64,000 bases of DNA, taken from the NCBI GenBank assembly GCA_900708905.1, contig CAADRB010000004.1:1342518-1406517 (forward strand). The letters are read 5' to 3'. Of this stretch, positions 59,401-64,000 are shown piece after piece (within the stretch, counting starts at the first letter, position 1; each line of letters begins with the position of its first letter). Source of the DNA: Hymenolepis diminuta (Eukaryota; Platyhelminthes; Cestoda; Cyclophyllidea; Hymenolepididae). The position numbers were made by a program, and so were the translations under genes. Under the pieces are notes generated by a model that saw nothing but the letters and a program-made list of their open reading frames with translations, ran no database searches and was not told the origin of the DNA.

Positions 59401-60504
59401 GTTTGAACTGACTGTTGATCGTTTATCTGCGTCATCTTAGATAAGTGAAAGCTACCAAAATCGTTGGAATAAATCATCAGTTTGCAAGCGGTTAGAAAAT
59501 CACTAATAAATATGCAGTCAAGCAAGCAATTCTTGCTCTTTCATTATTGGAACGAATTTTTAATCAACCACTAGTAAAATTGTCTTATATATTATCCTGT
59601 TATCTGTATAACATTTGTTTGTTAATAGGTTGGACTGCATTATGCTATTACGTCAAACCAAAAACTCCTTTGATATTATGGTTGATTTGCCTTATCCATG
59701 ACTTTGTGTAGGCATTTTCTCTAACTTTCCCTTGAATATGATGACTCAAAAGAAGTTTTAGGGTAAGAAAACTAGCTAGGCTTTTCGAATTAACCCAAAG
59801 ATGAGGTCGTGAGATTTCCATAACAATCTGGTGAGCTAGCTCTTCACACGTCATGAATGTGCGAGAGCGTAATCCTAAGATTAGCTTTCTCGCAGGAGTA
59901 AAAGGAGCCTTAAGGTTGTTTTCAGATAAGTATTGTACTATTTTGAAAAGGTCATAATAAAGGATTGGATCCGTCAAGATCTCATTGAGCTTTTATTTCA
60001 CTTTGATTGATGAATCTGAACAGTTTAAAATGGGACAGGGCCTTTCGAGGTGTTAGTCGACACTACAGGTACTGCAGGTTACGACATCAATCGCTATGGC
60101 ATTTCTTTTACTTTACAGGTGTGAATATTCTCATAGTGGCTCACGCAGCATCCCTGGATTCATGCACCCGAAGCCTTCTGCGGAAGCGTTTCCGTAGCGG
60201 TGGAAGCGGAAGTAGCAGTAGCAACTGTTCAAACGGAAATCCCAGTGGATTAACTAATGGAAACAACAACAACAACGGTGGAAGCGTTATTTCTACTTCA
60301 AACAGTGGCGGAATGAACGATATTGAGGAGTTGCATCGTCGTTGCGCCTCTGTACCCTATTGCGGTCTCCTTTGTGCAGTGGAGGGAAGTCGAAGATGGC
60401 ACATTGAAGAACCCCCTATACCATCCCTTTCTCATGGTCAAAATACCGAATTTGATTGGCGCCAGTTTCATGGTTCATTTATTTGCAACTTTGGAATTAG
60501 GTAA
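20322..60504 (+). CDS. UBASH3: UBASH3/STS/TULA-family protein (UBA, 2H phosphoesterase, SH3, histidine phosphatase), nine exons
   Basis: STS/TULA proteins dampen receptor tyrosine kinase signalling by dephosphorylating Syk/Zap-70-type kinases and binding ubiquitylated receptors. Exons: 20322-20437, 20470-20909, 20948-21147, 22703-23115, 38547-38622, 39869-40361, 42100-42323, 51987-52221, 60119-60504; all phases agree and give 860 residues (human paralogues about 650). Domains in order: UBA-like 25-70; 2H phosphoesterase with HIT (111-113) and HMS (203-205); divergent SH3 about 340-390; histidine phosphatase 555-860 with RHAER (558-562), SPALRC (Arg640), LLFEW (667-668) and VAHAAS (His741). 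Extra length lies in a Ser/Gly linker (about 430-540) and a Ser/Asn/Gly insertion after His741. Introns 1 and 2 are 32 and 38 nt; later ones reach 15 kb. The gene is divergent from NPRL2. Confidence 0.9.
20438..20469 (+). other. UBASH3 micro-intron 1 (32 nt)
   Basis: GT at 20438 and AG at 20468-20469, T-rich. It is divisible by neither 3 nor the codon frame, so both readings differ. Introns of this size are characteristic of flatworm 5' gene ends. Confidence 0.7.
20470..20909 (+). CDS. UBASH3: UBASH3 exon 2
   Basis: Encodes residues 39-186: the UBA C-terminal half (ALSATGYKSESDAAQWLISH) and the first half of the 2H phosphoesterase domain with EFPPHITLLSN. It ends in phase 1 at GTAATG. Confidence 0.92.
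20910..20947 (+). other. UBASH3 micro-intron 2 (38 nt)
   Basis: GTAATG donor, CCCTCTAG acceptor. It contains an in-frame stop, so it must be removed to join the two halves of the phosphoesterase domain. Confidence 0.85.
20948..21147 (+). CDS. UBASH3: UBASH3 exon 3
   Basis: Encodes residues 186-252, with the second 2H motif in NYHMSLAYGF and the end of that domain (SVSWTLDLFSADSRL). Phase 0 end at GTATCG. Confidence 0.9.
21148..22702 (+). other. UBASH3 intron 3
   Basis: 1.55 kb, very AT-rich. No repeat or coding element is recognised in it. Confidence 0.8.
22703..23115 (+). CDS. UBASH3: UBASH3 exon 4
   Basis: Encodes residues 253-390: an acidic Ser/Pro-rich linker and a divergent SH3-like segment starting AYSVGDKVLLIG and ending PKWYAWVTH. 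Acceptor TTTTGTAG, donor AG-GTAAGA, phase 2 end. Confidence 0.88.
25177..25406. repeat. Dispersed repeat C, copy 1
   Basis: About 230 bases resemble 33078-33321 in the same orientation, at perhaps 80-85% by eye. Shared blocks include AGAGCCAACAATCTAGAAAA, CAATCTCCATCGG and ACCAAGTGTTTTT. No coding content; the element type is unknown. Confidence 0.85.
26225..26395 (-). mobile_element. tRNA-derived SINE, family B, copy 1
   Basis: The minus strand begins GTGGTAGCAGAACTC (A-box region), then AAAGTCAGAGGTCATGAGATT (B box), then the family body with AGCCACACTGACTAA and GGTGGTGGAATATGAGATGCTCAT. Moderately decayed. Confidence 0.6.
26800..27005 (-). mobile_element. tRNA-derived SINE, family B, copy 2
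   Basis: The minus strand reads AGTGGACTGGTAGCACAGTG at its head, GTCAGAGGTCACAAGATC at the B box and a GGCCAGCCACAC body block. The plus-strand frame at 26717-27028 is a shadow of it. Confidence 0.7.
27025..27222 (-). mobile_element. tRNA-derived SINE, family B, copy 3 (best B box)
   Basis: The minus strand has GTCGATGGCGCATTGGTCA (A-box region) and AGGTCACGAGTTCGATCCCC (near-consensus B box), then the body with AAGTCTGGCTCATA, GTGGTAAAATTCCAGTTTC, GGCTCCGTGATGCCACTC and GAGCGTTGGAAA. The whole family architecture can be read from this copy. It lies head to tail with copy 2. Confidence 0.8.
28765..28930 (+). mobile_element. tRNA-derived SINE, family B, copy 4
   Basis: The plus strand has GTGCTCTTGGTTCAGTGGTT (A-box region), AATCAGAGGTATTAAATTC (decayed B box), AGTGGAGTGGCTAACC, then GGAGGCTCTATGATGCTACT and GAGTGTTGGAAAACGCTTTTC. 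Confidence 0.75.
29795..30005 (-). mobile_element. tRNA-derived SINE, family B, copy 5
   Basis: The plus strand shows the reverse of the body: GGCATTTTCCAATATTTGTC, GTAGCATCATGGACCC, TTGGTTGGCCATTACTC and GTTAGCCACTGCACCA (reverse of the A-box region). Plus and minus open frames at 29800-30297 are shadows. Confidence 0.7.
31640..31860 (+). mobile_element. tRNA-derived SINE, family B, body fragments
   Basis: 31640-31745 carries the second half of the body (TATGTCTGGCTGATAA, AAATTTCTCATTAGCAGG, TTGAATGTTAGAAAAAGCTT). 31790-31840 carries an earlier body block (CCATTGATGTGGATGGCCAA). The tRNA head is not seen in either. Confidence 0.55.
33078..33321. repeat. Dispersed repeat C, copy 2
   Basis: Partner of 25177-25406, same orientation, 7.9 kb apart. 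It lies directly beside the 3' end of the Ty3/gypsy relic but does not match the other flank of that element, so it is not treated as its LTR. Confidence 0.85.
33380..36100 (-). mobile_element. Ty3/gypsy LTR retrotransposon, decayed, RNase H region deleted
   Basis: Reading down the minus strand: a gag-like segment (36072-35743; MAGLSDEMRITKLF, then LNLAIDKGEDIHEY), an unassigned segment (35712-35344), the reverse transcriptase (about 35050-34115; MPFGTKTATAIFQ, catalytic site AYLNNI where YxDD is expected, GFHLRADKC, TKMSVPTDLSSLRSILG, start of an RNase H-like block LACEEAFEKLKSML), then directly the integrase zinc-finger region (KSKARGYAY, LSKCQQAAKN), the core with PWIRLHVDFA, LVSDNREQF and HSNGQTERF, and a tail with YDVEVGKDTCVRLHNQL near 33430. 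Most of RNase H is missing. Several stops and frame changes and the lost DD pair show that it cannot be active. Plus-strand frames here are shadows. Confidence 0.85.
36310..36620 (-). repeat. Possible LTR of the Ty3/gypsy relic
   Basis: Non-coding, upstream of the gag relic where a 5' LTR is expected. Part of it (36378-36570) resembles 50486-50690 at roughly 65-70% by eye. No matching copy is found at the other end of the element. Confidence 0.3.
38547..38622 (+). CDS. UBASH3: UBASH3 exon 5 (small exon)
   Basis: Bounded by CATTTTAG and a consensus GTGAGT donor. The 76 nt supply exactly the change from phase 2 (end of exon 4) to phase 0 (start of exon 6), with no stop, and encode STVVIGRHMDCPTAELC and a few more residues. 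Without it exons 4 and 6 cannot be joined in frame: exon 6 would hit a stop after 18 codons. Confidence 0.75.
39221..39275. repeat. Short dispersed repeat D, copy 1
   Basis: Shares AGATTCTGAAGCTTAAACTT and a following TAATGTTGAGCA with 59209-59265 (a few differences). Only about 55 bases can be aligned by eye. Confidence 0.55.
39605..39810 (-). mobile_element. tRNA-derived SINE, family B, copy 6
   Basis: The plus strand shows the reverse of the family: GGAAAGCATTTACCAACACT, GTAGCATCATGGAGCC, TATAAGCCAGACTTAACCAG, AAACTCTGACTTTGCGGAG and GTTAGCTGCTGTGCA. A C run has expanded near 39690. It ends 58 bases before UBASH3 exon 6. Confidence 0.75.
39869..40361 (+). CDS. UBASH3: UBASH3 exon 6
   Basis: Encodes residues 416-580. 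A Ser/Gly/Phe-rich linker (about 110 residues) precedes the start of the phosphatase domain, RRLFIMRHAERVDICFG. The catalytic signature reads RHAE; vertebrate STS proteins have RHGE. Phase 0 start, phase 1 end at GTACGT. Other frames here are shadows. Confidence 0.9.
40362..42099 (+). other. UBASH3 intron 6
   Basis: 1.74 kb, no recognisable repeat. Open frames at 40503-40859 and 41347-41664 on either strand lack recognisable domains. Confidence 0.75.
42100..42323 (+). CDS. UBASH3: UBASH3 exon 7
   Basis: Encodes residues 580-654, with LNLNMPPRLP (matching the human NLNMP segment), TQIGLFVAG and CYVSPALRCVQTA, the phosphatase block holding a catalytic arginine. Phase 1 start, phase 0 end at GTCAGT. 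Confidence 0.92.
43051..43342. repeat. Dispersed repeat E, copy 1
   Basis: About 290 bases match 57781-58061 in the same orientation. Both begin CAATCAGAC-AATTTG and share GAGATTAAGAAAA, CACCCTCTGT-like and AAATGG-TTGAA blocks. Element type unknown. Confidence 0.75.
43810..44005 (+). mobile_element. tRNA-derived SINE, family B, copy 7
   Basis: A full body is visible: CCCAGTGAATGGAATAGCTA, ACCACATTGGTTTACGTCTG, GGGTGGTAGAATTCGAGTTT, GAGGCTCTAAGATACTACTC and GAGTTTTGGGAAGCGCTA. The head is decayed, with a B-box remnant GTCACGGGTTTGGTGCCC. It directly precedes the satellite. Confidence 0.75.
44040..46290 (+). repeat. Degenerate satellite, about 12 units of 130-220 bp
   Basis: A unit of about 185 bases recurs at roughly 44070, 44293, 44511, 44687, 44880, 45037, 45230, 45357, 45565, 45723, 45913 and 46089. 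Marks in each unit are a TGCTTGTTACTGGTATTTCA-like start, TTGTTAGT-ATGTAAA, a GAGACA-GATC-ATCTGTCT segment, CTTCGAGACTGATTGATAG-like, GGAATTCTACCGAAAAT-like and CCTTGTCTATTATAAAAG. Units differ strongly from each other, so the array is old. No coding capacity is evident; the 87-codon minus-strand frame at 45365-45628 is within it. Confidence 0.8.
47985..48140 (+). mobile_element. tRNA-derived SINE, family B, copy 8
   Basis: GCGAATTCGATATCTG is the decayed B box. The body has CGTCCAATGAATGGAATGAC, AAACCGTATTGG, GCCTCTCATCAAGAT and GAGTGCTGGAAAGCGCTTA. A deletion removes part of the body. Confidence 0.7.
50486..50720 (-). repeat. Possible solo LTR relic
   Basis: Aligns by eye with 36378-36570 near the gypsy relic: CTCTGTT-ATGG-CTG, TATGGAAAGCAGATCCCCGAAA and GGATACAATGGA. 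Similarity is weak and the assignment tentative. Confidence 0.3.
51987..52221 (+). CDS. UBASH3: UBASH3 exon 8
   Basis: Encodes residues 655-733, starting LPIRIEPLLFEWLGW, which matches the conserved FEW segment of STS phosphatases, then NVDTTYSSL and AQFYARSTQIVKEIL. Phase 0 start, phase 1 end at GTTAGT. The frame at 51922-52290 in another phase is a shadow. Confidence 0.92.
52430..52625 (+). mobile_element. tRNA-derived SINE, family B, copy 9
   Basis: ACCATGGGTTCGATGTCAG is a good B box. The body has GCACATCTAATGACCAGATT, CATTGGTTAAGTCTGGTTAA, GGTGGAATTTGAGTTTCTCA and TATGTTGGAAAATGCTTTCC. The head starts near GTCTGGCGCTGCGGTTAGTA (A-box region). Confidence 0.8.
52655..52862 (+). mobile_element. 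tRNA-derived SINE, family B, copy 10
   Basis: In tandem with copy 9, same strand. GTGGTATACCAGTCGGTGTG is the head. The body has TGATGCACATCCAGTGATTT, GATGGTCAATCGAGCTGATT and a final GGTTGTAGAACACCTTTCT. Confidence 0.65.
53620..54590 (-). mobile_element. mariner (DD34D) transposase relic
   Basis: Reading down the minus strand in broken frames: RTPEFVRRV near 54580; SYVLRRGQFMS, KLKHPEE and FFPDQKNFHEDQK (first Asp) near 54400-54250; KFPATVTVFGIVSSEG and VETLQTVVI near 54190-54050; QQDSAPSH (second Asp) near 53945; TQGWMAENLHHH; then SPDLNP (third Asp) near 53835; and KASSRFRTRI-VIEAGGGY near 53660. The Asp-Asp distance of 34 residues is the mariner signature. All three Asp codons remain, but stops, frameshifts and a GGGGA-type expansion just before the second Asp destroy the gene. 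Plus-strand frames at 53562-54196 are shadows. Confidence 0.85.
53957..54000 (+). repeat. G-rich (GGGGA)n-like tract, G-quadruplex candidate
   Basis: At least six runs of three or more G occur within about 44 bases on the plus strand, with short A or AGA spacers. The tract lies inside the mariner relic and, being on the plus strand, would be present in UBASH3 pre-mRNA. Confidence 0.8.
55297..55305. other. Assembly gap (9 N)
   Basis: Nine unknown bases. The 230 bases that follow (55306-55540) are clearly richer in G and C than the sequence before the gap, so the join itself may be unsafe. Open frames crossing the gap are unreliable. Confidence 0.95.
57781..58061. repeat. Dispersed repeat E, copy 2
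   Basis: Partner of 43051-43342, same orientation. Non-coding. Confidence 0.75.
59209..59265. repeat. Short dispersed repeat D, copy 2
   Basis: Partner of 39221-39275, sharing AGATTCTGAAGTTTAAACTT with one base difference and the following segment. Confidence 0.55.
59648..59989 (-). other. Unexplained minus-strand open frame (about 113 codons)
   Basis: The frame is open from about 59989 to a TAA at 59648 with no ATG near its start. Its translation (LNEILTDPILYYDLFKIVQY, FTPARKLILGLRS, TCEELAHQIVMEI) looks more protein-like than most AT-rich open frames. It has an acceptor-like AG at its upper end but no clear donor. The family is not recognised. It could be an exon of an antisense gene, a retroposed fragment, or chance. 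Confidence 0.25.
60119..60504 (+). CDS. UBASH3: UBASH3 exon 9 (terminal)
   Basis: Encodes residues 733-860: GVNILIVAHAASLDSCTRSL (catalytic His741), a Ser/Asn/Gly-rich insertion of about 45 residues, then the conserved end RCASVPYCGLLC, PPIPSLSHGQ and FDWRQF. The stop is TAA at 60502-60504, close to where human STS proteins end. The stop overlaps a perfect donor-like AG-GTAAGA at 60499-60506, so a further exon beyond the window cannot be excluded. Confidence 0.88.
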
Positions 60505-63500
60505 GAGCACTCCCCTACATATCGATTTTGTGTAATCCAACTTTCCCAACCTACTCCCCTTTCTTTCGTATCGCACATCAAGCCGGTTGTCTTTCACTTC
60601 ACCTATATTTGTGTTTTACCGCATCAATTTAATCGGAAATCGATGCCACTCCCTCTTCCCCCGCCTCCCCCCCCCCCTCTGCTTCCTCAATCGATATAAG
60701 CGTCGAATCCGAAAACGAAGACACTATCGTTAGTAACGTTATTATTGATATGTAATAATATCCTCCTTTAAAATACCGTCATGAAAATAAAAGGGACACG
60801 ACTTGTCCGGTAATTTCTTTTTGTTGAACAGGTGTGAGAGGAGGGATATTTTTACTGTCGCCTCTTCGAATCAATCAGAGTATTATGATCTTGGATGTCA
60901 ACTTTATATAAATCATCAAGATGTGTTTGAGGGGATACTGTAAAAATGCGAAGGAATACGTCTGTGTTTAGTCATTAAGTTTTGTTGGCGGCAGAATAGG
61001 ACTTGTCGCAAAATTGGACTAGAATGTTATTATTTGGAAGTTTTATGGAAATTACTTTGGTGGAATAAACTTGGCAAAATTGAGTCGGGAATATTTAGGT
61101 TGCTTTATGTTACTTTTCAAGTTCTAGAGAATTGTGCTGCTTGTTACTAGTTTGCTAGCCTGATAAAAAAGATACATCATCTTTAATAATAATTGTTAGT
61201 GATGTCATTCGTTATAGCCAACCCTACCTTACCAGAACCTTTTCGAGATTCCGATCAATCAGGAATTGAGAGCAATATGACGAAATGAGTGGTATCCTGG
61301 CTCTTTGTGTTCGACAATGTGGTGATTTGAGTATGATTGGCTTCACCTGTCGCAAGGTGTATCTCAGTTGTTTTCCTAAGCAATTATGATTGACGCAATA
61401 CATTAAGATATAATCTTGTCAAGATGTGCCCCCTCCTTCTCTGGGCTTTTGTATGCGGTTTTCAGTACGTTACAATAGGCATTTCCCTGCTTTCGTAAAC
61501 GGTTAATTTACCTATCTGTCAGCGGAAAGTAAATATATTAGAATCCTTTGCCGCTTCACAATGTTCGCCTAGACGGCTTAGACAAATTGAAAGTGACTTT
61601 AAAGATGTCTTTAGCGGGATTCGTATTTTGTAGCTGAAATTTTTATAATTCCAATTACTCAAACAGTGTAACTCAATCTCAAGGCAGATTTGATCTAGAA
61701 CAGAAAAGTTTAATGTTACCACTTTGAAGTGGATTATTTACATAAATGAAAACAATGCACTTACGTTATGGAGGACTGTAATCTACAAATATGTGTATTT
61801 GTCATAAATGCTCTATTTTTGGATGCAATAGATCCCAAAAAAGACAATAGTAATTAAATCTGATATTAATTACTGAATACTGAAAAATATATCATATTTA
61901 AAAAGTTGTTGCTGGTCTCAAAATCCTGTTCTTGATTACAAAAAGTAGCAATGAATCGGGGTGGCATGACCAACCACGGAATTTAATCAACCCATTAACG
62001 AATTCTGGATATTTTTTACTTAATTTCAACCATAACAAACCATGAAATTTGAGCATCCTCATATTCACAGAAAGTAAAGCTCTTAATGCCTTGATTGTAT
62101 TATCGGCTTAAAGTCTTAATAAGAGCATATCTAAAGATCTAAACAAATATCCAGAAATTCCTGCAATAGTTACTTAGCCTGAGCCGTTCACTCAATTGCC
62201 TATAACCTTAATGGACATAGGAAATCGACCTTATAAGTAAACAATATCATTCGCGTTTGGGAAAAACTGTTGTTGGTTCACCCACGCGCAGCCACTACAT
62301 GCCGATATTGATTTAGCCGAAGTCGGCATCGTGATAACGCCTAGTATCCTCAATACAGGATTTTTCGAATGAAGGATCAACACATCTCCGGGATTACACT
62401 CGGGACGTACTTCACTTTTAGAAAGTCAGTGCATTAAGGACTCTTGGAATAAAATGTAATAACTAGATATATAATTAACAACTTAATCTCTTCCTTTGAA
62501 AATGAACCAAAGGATTTGCAAACTTATTTTCTGTAGGATCCCGCCTTAAATAGGGAAGGAAATTTATCGTTTTGGAATAGCATTATAAATGTCAAAAGGC
62601 GTCCCTTTACCGACTTAAGCCGGCAAATATGACACTCCTAAAAGTAATTACTTTTATAAATTGCACAATTATTGCCAACAATTGAAACTCTTAAATAAAT
62701 AATTAAGCTTTCACTAATCGAAAGAATTCGTTGTGTTGAATTTTGGGGGGTAAAACTTGAGAGCAGTTTACTACATCCATTCGAACAAGATATTTGACGC
62801 CTTTGAATAGATAGGACAGATTTATTACGCGGAAGCCCCACTTTGGAAAGTAGTCTGATTTTCTTTCTATTCAACATTGATCCATGTTAATTTCAAGTCT
62901 ATATGGTGCGGCCAACTATAGCATAACTAATCAATGGGCATTCAGGCTGGAGTTTACTCATCGATATTGATGAATACATGGCAGGGAAAAATGATGCTCA
63001 AAGTAAATCTACTTATCACCTTTGCGATAATTGATCGGTTTATTTCCTGCAGATAACTGATATCATAACCACTTCCCAAGAATCATATAACCTCCATTAT
63101 TTTTAACTTTTTTGTGTTTCTTTTCATGCTTCGAGTTTGGATGGGCCACTGATGGTAGCTCACATCTTGAAAAGTAATTGGAAATTATGATAATCTCTTA
63201 GATAAGTGAATTTTAAGATTCCCCGAAAGGCTCTAGTTCAAGGAAATTTTCGCATCCGATGCAGGAACTCTGTTGACTTCTGTGATGTTAAACTCACGTA
63301 AGCTCATATCATCTTGCTATTTTTCTCTCAATAAAAGGATAAAATGCACCAGTTCTAAATTACTGTTTATTTCAATTAATACCTCCTCAAACGTATATCT
63401 TCTTCCACCATCAGACAAAGACAAACGGTTTGTGAAATGGGAAAATGCATACAAATGCAAACCCTTGCCTAATATTTGTATTTATTACGAAAACTGATAG

Positions 63501-64000
63501 ACACGCTAACAAAACACAAATTCCAGAAAATCTTGGAAGTGCTACGTTAGTCTATGTACTCAGAATTTGTGCGATATTCGTGTTACAATATTATGATGTT
63601 TGATGGGGACCATTATAATACATATTGATGAGACTACTTATTAATAATTTGAAAATAAGCTTAATGCCTCAGATTTAAAGCACACATCAAAGAATGTGGT
63701 TTAGTTCATTTGAAATAAATTACAGGAAATTCTCTAAAAATAATATGACCATGCTGAAGATAAAAAGATTGGTGTAGGTGAGGCAATAAACAGTATTAAA
63801 TGATTAAATTAACAAGCAGCATTAACGAATTATGAATAAATTTAAAATGTAAATAGTGAGTGACAATTAATCAGTATTGTAGGAAAAGCACTTTAGAGTG
63901 TTAAATAAATAATATTAATCACATATTAGTTTATATTATTCTTAAACCATTTACCTTTTGTTAAGAACTCCTATCCGTATGGTTTTTATAAAGGTTAGCA
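60505..64000. other. Region downstream of UBASH3, nothing recognisable
   Basis: AT-rich DNA with a C run near 60670. It probably starts with the UBASH3 3' untranslated region. No coding element, tRNA-like sequence or repeat from the families above was recognised. Confidence 0.4.

Larger units (their letters stand above)
52222..60118 (+). other. UBASH3 intron 8 (7.9 kb)
   Basis: It contains two SINE family B copies in tandem (52430-52860), a mariner relic (53620-54590), an assembly gap (55297-55305), dispersed repeats (57781, 59209) and an unexplained minus-strand open frame at 59648. The remainder is AT-rich without recognisable content. Confidence 0.8.

Overview
The window is AT-rich animal nuclear DNA, most likely from a flatworm (parasitic Platyhelminthes). 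The evidence is two conserved metazoan genes split by introns, two 32-38 nt micro-introns at the 5' end of one gene (typical of schistosomes and tapeworms), very long introns elsewhere, and many old retroelement relics. Species cannot be fixed from the sequence.

Two multi-exon genes are recognised. On the minus strand, NPRL2 (GATOR1 subunit, brake on mTORC1) has three exons between 10524 and about 17121; its first coding exon with the Met was not found. On the plus strand, a UBASH3/STS/TULA-family gene (UBA, 2H phosphoesterase, SH3, histidine phosphatase) has nine exons from 20322 to 60504, coding for about 860 residues. One exon (38547-38622) lies in a short reading frame and was recovered by splice-phase logic. 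The two genes are divergent, 5' ends about 3 kb apart. A small unrecognised gene with an acylation-type N-terminus (14570-14957, plus strand) lies inside an NPRL2 intron, followed 32 nt later by a second small ORF.

Layout: 1-9.8 kb holds no recognised host gene, but has a perfect 21-bp hairpin at the first bases, a 40-codon single-membrane-span ORF at 2768, a frameshifted coding-like stretch at 3.1-3.5 kb and a Ty3/gypsy integrase relic at 6.7-7.6 kb. 9.8-10.5 kb is a Ty3/gypsy gag-like relic. 10.5-17.1 kb is NPRL2 with its nested ORFs and two tRNA-derived SINEs. 18.2-19.6 kb is a LINE reverse-transcriptase relic. 20.3-60.5 kb is UBASH3, whose introns carry most of the repeats: about a dozen copies of a second tRNA-derived SINE family, a decayed Ty3/gypsy element (33.4-36.1 kb), a degenerate satellite of about 12 units (44.0-46.3 kb), a DD34D mariner relic (53.6-54.6 kb), several dispersed repeat pairs and a 9-N assembly gap at 55297. 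60.5-64 kb shows nothing recognisable.

NPRL2 and UBASH3 both belong to cell-signalling control (amino-acid sensing; receptor tyrosine kinase and ubiquitin signalling), but nothing in the sequence shows that they work together. No bacterial-type operon, CRISPR array or defence system is present. The items most worth following up are the SINE family, the satellite, the possible two-cistron nested unit, the membrane micropeptide ORF and the lineage-specific changes in UBASH3 and NPRL2.
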